DNA of 64,000 bases. It comes from DATCLS01 sp035296625 (GTDB taxonomy: Bacteria; Actinomycetota; Acidimicrobiia; Acidimicrobiales; VFJN01). The stretch lies in the NCBI GenBank assembly GCA_035296625.1, contig DATHAO010000062.1, positions 1 to 64,000 of the forward strand, given 5' to 3'. The notes beneath the pieces were generated by a model. The model was not told the origin of the DNA, ran no database searches, and saw only the letters and a list, made by a program, of their open reading frames with translations. Numbering within the stretch: the stretch's first letter is position 1; each line of letters starts with the position of its first letter. Shown here one piece after another: positions 1 through 8,199 of this stretch. The position numbers and the translations under genes are program-made.

Positions 1-68
1 TGGCGAAAGAGCTCGTCGAGCAAGCTCCGCCGAGTGGGATCGGCGAGCGCTTTGAACACCTCGTCCAC
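1..68 (-). CDS. ArsR-family HTH regulator (N-terminal fragment, cut by window edge)
   Basis: Only the first ~22 codons are in the window. Read from a GTG at 68 they give a start typical of ArsR/SmtB winged-helix repressors (FKALADPTRRSLLDEL). An in-frame TGA lies just upstream, and no ATG falls between that stop and the GTG, so GTG is the likely start. Family knowledge: this subgroup usually sits beside an SRPBCC/AHSA1 gene and represses its own operon; that partner would lie left of the window. A perfect 16-bp palindrome 16 bp upstream fits autoregulation. Confidence 0.75.
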   Translation of the reverse strand, partial: MDEVFKALADPTRRSLLDELFR

Positions 69-83
69 GTCGACGAAGCATAG

Positions 84-99
84 GTGACCATATGGTCAC
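84..99. promoter_or_regulatory. Perfect 16-bp palindrome, probable ArsR operator
   Basis: GTGACCATATGGTCAC is an uninterrupted dyad between the divergent ArsR (start 68, minus) and serine hydrolase (start 155, plus) genes. ArsR-type operators are typically imperfect dyads with a central AT step, so the site is placed to control one or both genes. The binding protein is inferred from position only. Confidence 0.6.
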
Positions 100-154
100 A
101 TGTCAAGAGGGATGGCGGGCGATGAGTAGGGGTCGGTCGTAACGTCAGATCCGC

Positions 155-1357
155 ATGACCTCATTCGATCCTGACCGGTTGCGCCGGATGCACGACGTGA
201 TGGCGCGGCACGTGGACAGTCAGTCCATTGGCGGTCTTGCGTGGCTAGCCGCGATCGACGGCCACGTCGAGGTGGGTGTCGCCGGGACGCTCACCCGCGG
301 CACGGACGATGCGATACGCCGCGACACGATCTTTCGCATCGCTTCCATGACGAAGCCAATCGTCGCCGTCGGCGCGCTGATCCTGGTCGAGGAGTGCCGG
401 CTGCGGCTCGACGAGCCGGTCGACCGCCTCCTGCCCGAGCTGGCCGACCGCCGCGTGCTGACCCGGCCCGACGCCCCGCTCGACGACACCGTCCCGGCCG
501 ACCGCCCGATCACGGTGCGCGACCTGCTGACCTTCCGCTCGGGCTACGGGGCGCTGTTCGGGCCGGACGCCTCGGCGCCGTACCAAAAGGCGGCCGACGA
601 GCTCGAGCTGCGCCTTGGCCCGCCCACGCCCCGGACGCCGCACGACCCCGACGAGTGGCTCCGCCGCCTGGCGACGCTGCCGCTGCTGCACCAGCCGGGG
701 GCCTCGTGGCTGTACAACACCGGGTCGCAGATCCTGGGCGTGCTGATCGAGCGGGCCTCGGGACAGTCGTTCGAGGCATTCCTGCGCGAGCGCATCTTCG
801 AGCCGCTCTGCATGACCGGCACCGGCTTCACCGTGCCCGAGGAGGACCGGCCGCGACTCGCCCCCGCCTACGACGTCGACCCGGGCACCGGTGCCCTGGT
901 GCAGAGCGACGGGGTCGAGGACAGCGTGTGGAACCAGCCTCCGGCCCTTCCCGACGGCGCCGCCGGACTCATCTCGACGATCGAGGACTACCACGCGTTC
1001 GCCCTCATGATGCTGGAGCACGGGCGCTACGGCAGCGAGCGGGTGCTGTCGCGCCCGGCCGTCGAGACCATGATCACCGACCAGCTCACGCCTGCCCAGA
1101 AGGCGTCGTCGGGATTCTTCCCGGGCTGGTGGGACGGCCTCGGTTGGGGCTTCGGGGTGGCCGTGGTCACCAAGCGCGACGCGATCTCGGCCGTGCCCGG
1201 GCGCTACGGGTGGGACGGCGGCGCTGGCACGACGTGGTGGAACGACCCGACCGAGGACCTGATCGCGATCCTGATGACCCAGCGGGCCGAGTTCCCCCGG
1301 CTCTCGGATGTCTACAACGACTTCTGGACCTCGGTGTACCAGGCGATCGACGACTGA
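155..1357 (+). CDS. Beta-lactamase-family (class C-like) serine hydrolase
   Basis: A 400-residue protein of the beta-lactamase/EstB/PBP4* superfamily. The nucleophile motif SxxK is S64-M-T-K67 and the second catalytic motif YxN is Y187-N-T, at the spacing usual for this family. A C-terminal region rich in W/G (GWWDGLGWGFG) is also typical. No signal peptide is visible, so a cytosolic esterase, peptidase or amidase is more likely than a true beta-lactamase. The substrate cannot be told from sequence. Divergent from the ArsR gene and convergent with the cupin gene, 20 bp away. Confidence 0.85.
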   Translation: MTSFDPDRLRRMHDVMARHVDSQSIGGLAWLAAIDGHVEVGVAGTLTRGTDDAIRRDTIFRIASMTKPIVAVGALILVEECRLRLDEPVDRLLPELADRRVLTRPDAPLDDTVPADRPITVRDLLTFRSGYGALFGPDASAPYQKAADELELRLGPPTPRTPHDPDEWLRRLATLPLLHQPGASWLYNTGSQILGVLIERASGQSFEAFLRERIFEPLCMTGTGFTVPEEDRPRLAPAYDVDPGTGALVQSDGVEDSVWNQPPALPDGAAGLISTIEDYHAFALMMLEHGRYGSERVLSRPAVETMITDQLTPAQKASSGFFPGWWDGLGWGFGVAVVTKRDAISAVPGRYGWDGGAGTTWWNDPTEDLIAILMTQRAEFPRLSDVYNDFWTSVYQAIDD

Positions 1358-1377
1358 CGCCGCTCGTGGGCGGTCGC

Positions 1378-1779
1378 TCAGAGGGCGTGGCCGGTGGTGC
1401 TGTCGACGTGGTCGGGGATCTCGCCGGCGTGGCGGTCGCCGGTCGTCGAGGTGCCGGACGGCTCGAACATGAGGATCGAGCCGCCGGGCGACGAGGGCTT
1501 GTGCTCGATGCCCCGCGGCACGACGAACGTGTCGCCGGTGTGGAGCACCACGGTGTGCTCGCCGCCCTCCGCATCGCGCAGCGCGATGTCGAAGCGACCC
1601 TCGAGCACGAGGAAGAACTCGTCGGTTTGGTCGTGGACGTGCCACACGTGCTCACCGCGCGTGTGCGCGATCCGCACGTCGTAATCGTTGATCCGGGCCA
1701 CGATCCGCGGGCTGTAGACCTCGTCGATCGTGGTCAGCGCCTCGGTGAGGTTGATGGGGTCGGCCGTCATGGTCCCCAT
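1378..1779 (-). CDS. Cupin-domain protein
   Basis: A single conserved beta-barrel of about 133 residues. The first cupin motif is visible as GEHVWHVHDQTDEFFLVLEG (two His, one Glu as likely metal ligands) and the second as DTFVVPRGIEHKPSSP. Start chosen at the ATG at 1779 because GGGGAG lies about 10 bases upstream; a second ATG three codons later is possible. The open frame extends further upstream but without cupin character. Role unknown: small cupins bind metals or small ligands. Confidence 0.75.
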   Translation of the reverse strand: MGTMTADPINLTEALTTIDEVYSPRIVARINDYDVRIAHTRGEHVWHVHDQTDEFFLVLEGRFDIALRDAEGGEHTVVLHTGDTFVVPRGIEHKPSSPGGSILMFEPSGTSTTGDRHAGEIPDHVDSTTGHAL

Positions 1780-1962
1780 CGTCGTCCGGCTCCCCGGGCA
1801 CGTCTTGCACGATCTTGACGCGGCTCGGCGAACCTGATGCGGATCCGTGCGCTTCGAGTTCGTATCCGCCGCAGGAACCGCGCCGGCCTGCCGGTCCTCG
1901 GCCACCGGCGTCCGCGTTCCAGCCCGCCGCCGATGGCATCCCAGCGCAGGGGTGACCGCCGG

Positions 1963-2460
1963 CTACGGCTGGACGGCGGTCCGGTGGTCGTGGGCGAGGC
2001 CGTGCCGGGCGCACGGGCGCCCGGATTCCCGCGGGCACAGGACCGAGTGTGCGGACACCGTGGCGCGGTACAGGCGATACGTCGCCGGCGCGCGGAGGTC
2101 GTCGGGCGTCATCTGCCGTCCGCCGCGGTCGGGGTGGCCCGGGTAGTGCTGGAGGGCGTCCGCGAGCTGGGTGTCCGCCACAACGCCGGCGGACGCCGCG
2201 ATGTACACGGCCTGGCCGGTGCCGACGGGCGCCCGCGAATCGAACACGACGATGCCCGCCTCCGGGCGCCCGGCCAGGTTGCGGGAGTGGGTCACGTCCG
2301 GCGACGAGATCCAGTACAGCTCGCCATAGCCGTGCGGGGCGTAGAACACCGGCGAGACCCACGGCCGGCCGCCCGGGTCGGCCGTGCCCAGCACCATGTA
2401 GACGTTGGCGTCGATGATCGCCCGGGCGAGAGCGGTCAGGTCGTCGTCGGTGAGCTCCAC
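1963..2460 (-). CDS. Pyridoxamine 5'-phosphate oxidase-family (split-barrel flavin-binding) protein
   Basis: 165 residues with the split-barrel pattern of PNPOx-like FMN/F420 proteins: a first strand with MVLGTADPGGRPWVSPVFY, then ELYWISSPDVTHSRNL and a ...GIVVF... strand. A GTG at 2460 opens the frame. A short in-phase-shifted leader ORF with a good Shine-Dalgarno ends 4 bases upstream, so the true N-terminus may be longer (see the leader entry). Substrate unknown; such proteins often reduce or bind flavin-linked small molecules. Confidence 0.75.
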   Translation of the reverse strand: MELTDDDLTALARAIIDANVYMVLGTADPGGRPWVSPVFYAPHGYGELYWISSPDVTHSRNLAGRPEAGIVVFDSRAPVGTGQAVYIAASAGVVADTQLADALQHYPGHPDRGGRQMTPDDLRAPATYRLYRATVSAHSVLCPRESGRPCARHGLAHDHRTAVQP

Positions 2461-2464
2461 GTCG

Positions 2465-2515
2465 CTACCGGGGGGCGCAGGTGGGCACGACGGTGCCGCT
2501 GGCGAGCTTGCTCAT
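2465..2515 (-). CDS. 16-codon leader ORF, or frameshifted N-terminus of the PNPOx-family gene
   Basis: ATG at 2515 follows AGGAG at 9-base spacing and encodes MSKLASGTVVPTCAPR before TAG. It ends four bases before the GTG of the flavin-binding gene. A run of six G on the plus strand (2470-2475) lies just before the stop. Removing one base of this run fuses the leader in frame to the downstream protein. So this is either a small upstream peptide or a homopolymer frameshift that hides the real N-terminus. Confidence 0.4.
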   Translation of the reverse strand: MSKLASGTVVPTCAPR

Positions 2516-2631
2516 GGTCCTGTACTCCTGTCCTCGGTGGGTGGCCGGTACGACTGATGCGGCCGCCGAGACTCATCGGCCCCGCCAGAGGGACCCGCCG
2601 GGACCGCACGGCGCCGGCAGGCCCCTTGCCC

Positions 2632-3339
2632 TCAGCGGCCGGCGAGGGCCGGCTGGAGCAGGCCGCGGCTGCACAGGACCTTGACGACCCGGTCGCCCTG
2701 GCGACGCATGACGACCGCGTACTCGCGGCTCGCCCGGGCGCCGTCGGCCGCCTGCACCGCCCGGACGATGGCGGCGACGCCTCGCTTCTCGGTGTCGATC
2801 GCGCCGGGGACGAGCTCGAAGAAGTTTCCCGGGATCATGCCCGACATGGCCCGCAGCACCACCTTGAGGCGGGGCGACTGGGCGGCGTCGACGACCACGG
2901 CGTGGAAGTCGACGGTGAGCTTCCCGACGGCCTCGGGGTCCTCGGCCTCCGACAGGGACCGCGCGATCTCGGCGAGCCGCCCGCCGAGGTCGGGACCGCC
3001 CCGCTCGACCGCCCGCTCGATTGCGAAGCCGTAGATCAGGCCGTAGAGGTCGTAGTGGTCCCGCACGGCCTGCCCGTCGAGGGCGTTGACGAACGCCCCG
3101 CGGTGCAGCTCGATCGTCACCCAGCCCTCGCGCTCCAGCGCGATGAGCGCCTCGCGCACGGGGATGCGGCTGATGCCGAGCGACTGCGCCACGTCGTCCT
3201 GGGGGACCCTGGTGCCCGGCGCCAGCTCGCCGTCGAAGATGAGGCGGCGGATGTACAGCGCGGCCCGATCGCCGCTCGACCGGCGGCGCAGCTCGTCGCC
3301 CGGAGCCGAGAGCGCACGTGGCGTCATGGGCGGGATCAT
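2632..3339 (-). CDS. GntR-family (FadR/FCD-type) transcriptional regulator
   Basis: N-terminal winged helix of the GntR type: AALYIRRLIFDGELAPGTRV, then a recognition helix ISRIPVREALIALEREGWV, followed by an all-helical ligand domain with an FCD-like pattern. About 235 residues. Start placed at the ATG at 3339; ATGs at 3348 and 3327 are also in frame and no strong Shine-Dalgarno decides. FCD regulators usually sense carboxylic acids of a neighbouring catabolic pathway. The partner here may be the flavin-binding gene downstream. Confidence 0.8.
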   Translation of the reverse strand: MIPPMTPRALSAPGDELRRRSSGDRAALYIRRLIFDGELAPGTRVPQDDVAQSLGISRIPVREALIALEREGWVTIELHRGAFVNALDGQAVRDHYDLYGLIYGFAIERAVERGGPDLGGRLAEIARSLSEAEDPEAVGKLTVDFHAVVVDAAQSPRLKVVLRAMSGMIPGNFFELVPGAIDTEKRGVAAIVRAVQAADGARASREYAVVMRRQGDRVVKVLCSRGLLQPALAGR

Positions 3340-3527
3340 ATATTTCATCCGGTTCGCCGGCGGTGGCCGACTCGGCGCCTCACAGCGAGCCGGCGGGCGA
3401 ACCTCTGGCGGATCCCGACGGGTCCTACGTCGGACCTGCCGCACGTTCCCCTCGGCCCCGGCCAGCGTCGTGCGGCCCGAACCGGGCTCGGGCACGACAT
3501 GCCCTCGCCCGGGACCGGCCCGCCGGG

Positions 3528-4301
3528 TCACCCGGTCGGGCCGACGAGCTTGAAGAGCGCTCCGGTCGGATCGGCCGCTTGGGCCAGGCGGCCGAACGGG
3601 GTGTCCTCGGCCGGCTGCACGGTCGACCCGCCGAGCTGGCCGATGCGGGCGAGCGTGGCATCCGCGTCCTCGACGCCGACGTACACGGACCAATGCGCCG
3701 GCACGCCCTCGGGCAGGAAGGCGCTCGCGTCCATCACGCCGGCCAGCTGGCCGTCACCCTCGCCGAGCGTCGTGTAGCGGAACGTGGGCACGTCGCTGGA
3801 GACGTGGGTGTCCCAGGCGAACACGTCGCGGTAGAACGCCACCGCGGCGTCGTAGTCGCGGGTGTGCAGCTCGAACCAGTTCGGCGTGCCCGGCTCGCCG
3901 AGGACCCGGAAGCCCGTATGGGTGCCGGGCTGCCACACGCCGACGGCGGCGCCGCCGGGATCGGCCACCATGGCCATCACGCCCAGGTCCTTCACATCCA
4001 TGGCGGGCAGCAGGACCTGACCGCCGTGCGCGACGGCGGCGTCGGTCGTGGCTTTGGCGTCCTCGGAAGCGAGGTACACCGTCCAGGCGTCGGGTGCACC
4101 CGTGGTCCCGTCGTTGCGCATGCACCCGGCGACGGGCAGGCCGCCCTTCGCGAAGTTGACGTAGCCGCCGTACTCCTCGCCGGCGTCCTCGGCGGTCCAG
4201 CCGAAGATGTCGCTGTAGAACGCCCGGGCGGCGTCGGGGTCGGAGGTCAAGAGGTCGATCCAGCACGGGGCGCCGACGGGGGCTGAGTCACGCTGCGGCA
4301 T
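3528..4301 (-). CDS. Two-domain VOC (glyoxalase/bleomycin-resistance fold) protein
   Basis: 257 residues made of two tandem VOC modules. Domain 1 starts at PCWIDLLTSDPDAARAFYSD, domain 2 at NWFELHTRDYDAAVAFYRDV, each followed by the expected G-rich strands and ending in DPTGALFKLV. This layout matches the mycobacterial Cfp30B/CFP32-like proteins. Enzymatic role unknown. The start MPQRDS at 4301 fits the family length. Confidence 0.85.
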   Translation of the reverse strand: MPQRDSAPVGAPCWIDLLTSDPDAARAFYSDIFGWTAEDAGEEYGGYVNFAKGGLPVAGCMRNDGTTGAPDAWTVYLASEDAKATTDAAVAHGGQVLLPAMDVKDLGVMAMVADPGGAAVGVWQPGTHTGFRVLGEPGTPNWFELHTRDYDAAVAFYRDVFAWDTHVSSDVPTFRYTTLGEGDGQLAGVMDASAFLPEGVPAHWSVYVGVEDADATLARIGQLGGSTVQPAEDTPFGRLAQAADPTGALFKLVGPTG

Positions 4302-4462
4302 GGGAGGCTCCTTCGAGGGAGGTCGACGGTTGGTCGACCGCTATGACGGCCCGGCTCAACGGAAGTCATCGCGCAATCGGCGAATACCGCGATCGCCGTG
4401 CAGGTCAGCGGGCTGGGGCCCGCGCGCAGAGCGCTCGCCGGTCCCTGCACGCCTATCCATCG

Positions 4463-4597
4463 GTCGACAACGGGCCGTCGAACGGGATCTGCCCGACGCT
4501 CGGGTTCACGCTCATGGGGAAGTGCTCCTTCGGGTACCCGCCGGGCCATCCGCTGGTGTGCAACGACTGGCGCCTCGACCTTCGCGCCGCCGGTTAG
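4463..4597 (+). pseudogene. C-terminal remnant of an unrecognised protein
   Basis: About 44 codons ending at TAG 4595-4597 have nearly uniform G/C in third position, unlike the flanking bases, so they look like genuine coding sequence. The peptide is Cys-containing (GICPTLGF, GKCSFGYPPGHPLVCNDW). No start or Shine-Dalgarno precedes it, and upstream in-frame codons lose the coding bias near 4460. I do not recognise the family. It resembles the cut tail of a larger gene, like other remnants in this window. The rest of 4302-4632 holds nothing else I can support. Confidence 0.4.
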
Positions 4598-4632
4598 CGT
4601 CCGTTCCTCCCACGGGCCTTCAGGCGCCTCCG

Positions 4633-4661
4633 TTGACACCCTCTGTGCCACTTCCTACGGT
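4633..4661 (+). promoter_or_regulatory. Strong sigma-70-type leaderless promoter
   Basis: TTGACA (4633-4638), 17 bases, TACGGT (4656-4661), then exactly six bases to the GTG at 4668. This places transcription start on or next to the start codon, as in actinobacterial leaderless mRNAs. Confidence 0.7.
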
Positions 4662-4667
4662 GAGCGG

Positions 4668-5288
4668 GTGGTGGACGGGACGGCGATCGACGGGCGGGTC
4701 CAGCGGCGGGTGCGCAACCGCGAGGCGGTGGTCGACGCGATCCTGGACCTGCTCGTGGAAGGCCACGAGCAGCCGACAGCAGCGCTGGTGGCGGAGCGGT
4801 CGGGCGTCTCGATGCGCTCGATCTTCCGGCTGTTCGACGACATGGCGTCGCTGCACCGTGCGGCCATCGCCCGCCAGGCCGAGAGGGTGGCGTCGATGCT
4901 CACGCCGCTCCCCGACGACGGGCCGACCGCCGCCCGGGTCGCGGCGCTCGTGCGCAACCGCGCCGCGGTGCTCGAGGCCATCTCGCCCGTCCGCCGGTTG
5001 GCCGTCCGCCTGGCGAGCGGCTCGCCCCCGGTGGCCGGCGAGCTGACCCGGTCCGCCGGGGTGTTCCGGGGCCAGGTCGAGCACCTGTTCCGCCCCGAGC
5101 TGGCCGGCGCGGACCCGACGTTGCTCGACGCTCTGGACCTGGCCACGAGCTGGGAGTCCTGGGAGCGCCTCCGGGCGACCCAGGGCCTCGACCTCGAGGG
5201 CGCGGCGGCCGTGGTCTCCACCACCGTGTCGTCGCTGCTGGCCACCCGCCCGCCGCGGCCCGGCGCCGAACCGCCGCCGCCCCGCTGA
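4668..5288 (+). CDS. TetR-family transcriptional regulator
   Basis: About 206 residues. The N-terminal helix-turn-helix is AALVAERSGVSMRSIFRLFD after a helix beginning RNREAVVDAILDLL; the C-terminal domain is variable, as in TetR regulators. Start set at GTG 4668 by the leaderless promoter; a second GTG follows immediately. The gene ends 10 bases before the cut haloalkane dehalogenase, so it may once have regulated that gene. Effector unknown. Confidence 0.8.
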   Translation: MVDGTAIDGRVQRRVRNREAVVDAILDLLVEGHEQPTAALVAERSGVSMRSIFRLFDDMASLHRAAIARQAERVASMLTPLPDDGPTAARVAALVRNRAAVLEAISPVRRLAVRLASGSPPVAGELTRSAGVFRGQVEHLFRPELAGADPTLLDALDLATSWESWERLRATQGLDLEGAAAVVSTTVSSLLATRPPRPGAEPPPPR

Positions 5289-5298
5289 CTGGAGCCGC

Positions 5299-5682
5299 GT
5301 GCACGTCCTGCGCACCCCCGACGACCGCTTCGCCGATCTGCCCGACTTCCCGTTCGCGCCGCGCTACGTCGAGATCGACGACGGCGAGGGCCGCCTGTTG
5401 CGAGTCCACCACCTCGACGAGGGTCCCCGTGACGGCCCGGTCGTGCTCCTCATCCACGGCGAGCCGTCGTGGTGCTTCCTGTACCGCACGATGATCCCCG
5501 TGCTGGTCGACGCCGGGCTCCGCTGCGTGGCCCCCGACCTCGTCGGGTTCGGGCGGTCCGACAAGCCCACCGAGCCCGGCGACTACACCTACGCCCGTCA
5601 CGTCGAGTGGATGCGCTGTGCCGTGCTGGAGGTCCTCGACCTGCGCGACGTCACGCTGGTGGGACAGGACTGGGGCGGGCCG
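5299..5682 (+). pseudogene. Haloalkane dehalogenase, 3' part missing
   Basis: The first ~127 codons match haloalkane dehalogenases of the alpha/beta-hydrolase fold: HGEPSWCFLYR (oxyanion region), DLVGFGRSDKP, and the nucleophile elbow GQDWGG with the catalytic Asp at D124. Directly after this motif the homology stops and the reading continues as the reverse strand of an acyl-CoA ligase to a stop at 5730. Cap domain, acid and catalytic His are all absent, so no activity is expected. An intact enzyme is usually ~300 residues. Confidence 0.85.
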
Positions 5683-6512
5683 GCAGAGAGCGGACCGACC
5701 AGCGAGAACGCCAGCGGGGCGGCGTGGTAGAGCGGGCCGGTGCACAGGTGGCGCGATCGGCCCGGCTCGTAGCCGAACGGCGGCACGATGCTGCGCTGCA
5801 GGCGGGCCGTCGCCACGGGCGGGCGGTGCACGCCCTTCGGCCGGCCGGTCGTGCCGGACGTGTAGAGCATCGACCCGCCGAGCACCGGCTCGTCGAGCGG
5901 GGCTCCGTTCTCGGCGGCCAGGGCATCGGCGAACGGCTCGAAGGCGTCCACGTCGCCCCCCACGGCGAGGCGGACGGTCGCGGCGGGCGCCCGGGAGGCG
6001 GCACCCGCCGCCACCGCCGCGAAGCGGGTGTCGGCGACGAAGGCGCGGGCCTCGCAGTCGTCGACGATGTACGCGGCCTCCTCGGCGGTGAGGTGCCAGT
6101 TGATGGGCGTGAGGCGCAGTCCCGAGCGCTGCGTGGCGGCGAGGACCACCGCGAACTCGGGCCGGTTGGCGACCATGAGGGCGACCGCGTCGCCGGGGCC
6201 GAGGCCCCGCCGGCGCAGCACCCGGGCCAGGCGGTTGGCGTCCGCGTCGAGCTCCGCGAACGTCCGGTCGCCGAGCGGCGAGGTGACGGCGGGGGAGTCG
6301 GGCTGGCGGGCCGCCCAGTGCGACACCGCCGTGCCGGTCCGCAGCGCTGCGGCCAGCGCCGCCCGCTCGGCCAGGTCGGCCGGCTCGGCGGGGTCGGGAC
6401 GCCCGGCGGCATCCTGCCGCCCGGCGGGGTCGGGACGCCCGGCGGCATCCTGCTGCCCGGCGGGGTCGGGACGCCCGGCGGCCTCCGTGCCCGGTCCGGC
6501 GGGGCCGCTCAT
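5680..6512 (-). pseudogene. Acyl-CoA synthetase (AMP-binding), 3' part missing
   Basis: ANL-superfamily adenylate-forming enzyme. Adenylation motif SMLYTSGTTGRPKGV and PLYHAAPLAFSL are present, but homology ends at GPLSAG; the frame then runs antisense through the dehalogenase to 5598. The C-terminal half (A5-A10 motifs, catalytic Lys) is missing. The ATG at 6512 overlaps the dehydrogenase stop (ATGA), so it was the last gene of the operon. The N-terminus carries a 12-residue repeat absent from normal ligases. Confidence 0.85.
6386..6483. repeat. 36-bp tandem repeat (about 2.7 copies) inside the ligase gene
   Basis: Copies start at 6386, 6422 and 6458 (last partial) and are nearly identical. 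On the minus strand each encodes a 12-residue unit of the form AGRPDPAGxQDA near the ligase N-terminus. The unit keeps the reading frame, as in a minisatellite. Near-identity suggests recent expansion. Confidence 0.8.
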
Positions 6513-7726
6513 CGGCGGTCCCCGTCCTCGTGGCCGGGCTCCTTCGGCAGGCCCAGCACGCGCTCGCCCACGATGTTGCGCTGCACCTGGGCGGTGCCGC
6601 CCCAGATCGTGCCCGACCGGCTGCCCAGGAACTCGGCCTGCCATCGGTCGAGCGCGTAGCCCTCGCCGTCGGGACGGACCATGGCGTCGGCGCCGCCCAG
6701 GTCCATGCCGAGCTCGCCGACGTCTCGGGCGTACTCCGACCAGAACATCTTGTTGACCGAGGCCCCGGGCCCTGGTTCCTTGCGGGCCACGATGTCCGAG
6801 AGCGTCCGCAGGCCGGCGTAGCGCATGATCTCGGTGTGGGTGTAGGCTCACGCCACGCGCTGGCGGGTGACCGCGTCGTCGGACCGGCCCCGGGCGCGGG
6901 CCTCCTCGACGAGCCGCTCGTACTGGCGCCGGAAGCGCACGTGCTGGGTCGTGGCGTTGCCACCGCGCTCGTTGCCGAGCGTGGTCATCGTGACCCGCCA
7001 GCCGTTGTGCAGGCCGCCGATCACGTTGGCGAGCGGGGCTCGGGCCTCGTCGATGAACGTCTCGGTGAAGCCGCTCGTGCCGGTGATCTGCTTCAGCGGG
7101 CGCAGGTCGAAGCCGTTCGGCTCGCCGTCGTGGCGCCGCATGGGCACGAGCACATAGGAGATGCCCCGGTGCTTCGGCGCGTCCGGATCTGTCCGGCAGA
7201 GGCAGAACATCATGTTCGCCATCTGGGCCCCGGAGGTCCACACCTTCTGGCCGGTGATCACGAGCTCGTCACCGTCGATCACGCCCCGGGTCTGCAGGTT
7301 CGCGAGGTCCGACCCGGCGTTCGGCTCGGAGAAGCCCTGGCAGTACCGGTCGCGGCCGTCGATGATGCGGGGCAGGAAGCGGGCCTTCTGCTCGTCGGTG
7401 CCGTGCACGATGATCGACGGGCCGACCAGCCACTCGCCCATGCCCCGGGTGATGCGCGGCACCCCGGCGCGGGCGAACTCCTCGTTCATGACGGCCACCT
7501 CGATGCCGGTGAGGCCGCGGCCGCCGTACTCCTCGGGCCAGCTCACGCACATGTAGCCGGCCTGGTGCATGGTGTCGGCCCAGTCGCGCAGGCCCACGAC
7601 GCCGCCGGGCACCCCCCGCTCGCCGGCCTCCGGGTCGAGCCCCTCAGGCCGGTTGACTTCGAGCCACCGGCGCAGCTCGTCGCGGAACCTCTCGGCCTCG
7701 GGTCCGAGATCGACCTCCATCGGCAT
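6509..7726 (-). pseudogene. Acyl-CoA dehydrogenase split by one in-frame TGA
   Basis: Reads as one ~405-residue acyl-CoA dehydrogenase except for TGA at 6848-6850. Upstream part: WPEEYGG, FSEPNAGSDLA, ITGQKVWTSGA (FAD/substrate loops), LKQITGTSGFTE. Downstream part in the same frame: YTHTEIMRYAGL, GTAQVQRNIVGERVLGLP. At the stop, family members commonly carry Trp (RQRLAWAYT), so TGG to TGA explains it. ATG at 7726 has a good GAGGGGGG Shine-Dalgarno. It would oxidise an acyl-CoA at the alpha-beta bond as the first step of the operon's beta-oxidation. Confidence 0.85.
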
Positions 7727-7785
7727 CGTTTCCCCCCTCGTGGTGTGCCGGCGGCGCGGCCGGCGGGCTGGGGTCGGCCGACCGG

Positions 7786-8199
7786 TCAGGCCGGCGCGGC
7801 CGGTGTGAACTGCGGCAGGTTCCGCCCGTCTCCGAGCGCCTGCCAGGCGACCTGGACCGGGGTGCCGACCGTGACGTCACCGGGCGGGCAGCCGACGACG
7901 TTGGCCATCAGCCGCACCCCCTCGGGCAGGTCGACCAGCGCGACGGCGTAGGGCCCGTCGGCCGGGTCGCGGCCCGGGCCGGGCTTGTGGTGCACGCTCA
8001 CGGCGTGGACCACCCCGGTGCCCGCCGCGGGGCGCCACTCGATGGCTGAGCCCAGGCACGCCGGGCAGACCTCGCGCGGGAACCAGAGCGCCCGCCCGCA
8101 CGCCGTGCACCACGGCAGGTCCAGGCGCCGCTCCCGGGTGGCGGCCCAGAAGGCCTCGGAGCCCTCGGACGGGGCCGGCGGTTCCAGCAGGGTGGTCAC
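7786..8199 (-). CDS. DUF35 OB-fold protein with zinc ribbon (Ltp-aldolase partner)
   Basis: 137 residues: zinc-ribbon cysteines CTACGRALWFPREVCPAC then an OB-fold (GTGVVHAVSVHHKPGPG, YAVALVDLPEGVRLMANVVG). Its GTG overlaps the stop of the Ltp-like gene (GTGA), so both are probably made together. In steroid side-chain degradation a DUF35 domain (as in ChsH2) binds the Ltp2 aldolase and is required for its activity. The same pairing is likely here, inferred from family and adjacency. Confidence 0.85.
   Translation of the reverse strand: MTTLLEPPAPSEGSEAFWAATRERRLDLPWCTACGRALWFPREVCPACLGSAIEWRPAAGTGVVHAVSVHHKPGPGRDPADGPYAVALVDLPEGVRLMANVVGCPPGDVTVGTPVQVAWQALGDGRNLPQFTPAAPA

Noticed and set aside
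6386..6483. CRISPR-like direct repeats
   Set aside because: Units are contiguous without spacers and encode an in-frame 12-residue repeat.
6848..6850. UGA recoding as Trp or selenocysteine
   Set aside because: Other genes in the window end normally at TGA, the site is a Trp position and no SECIS-like hairpin is apparent just downstream; nonsense mutation or error is simpler.
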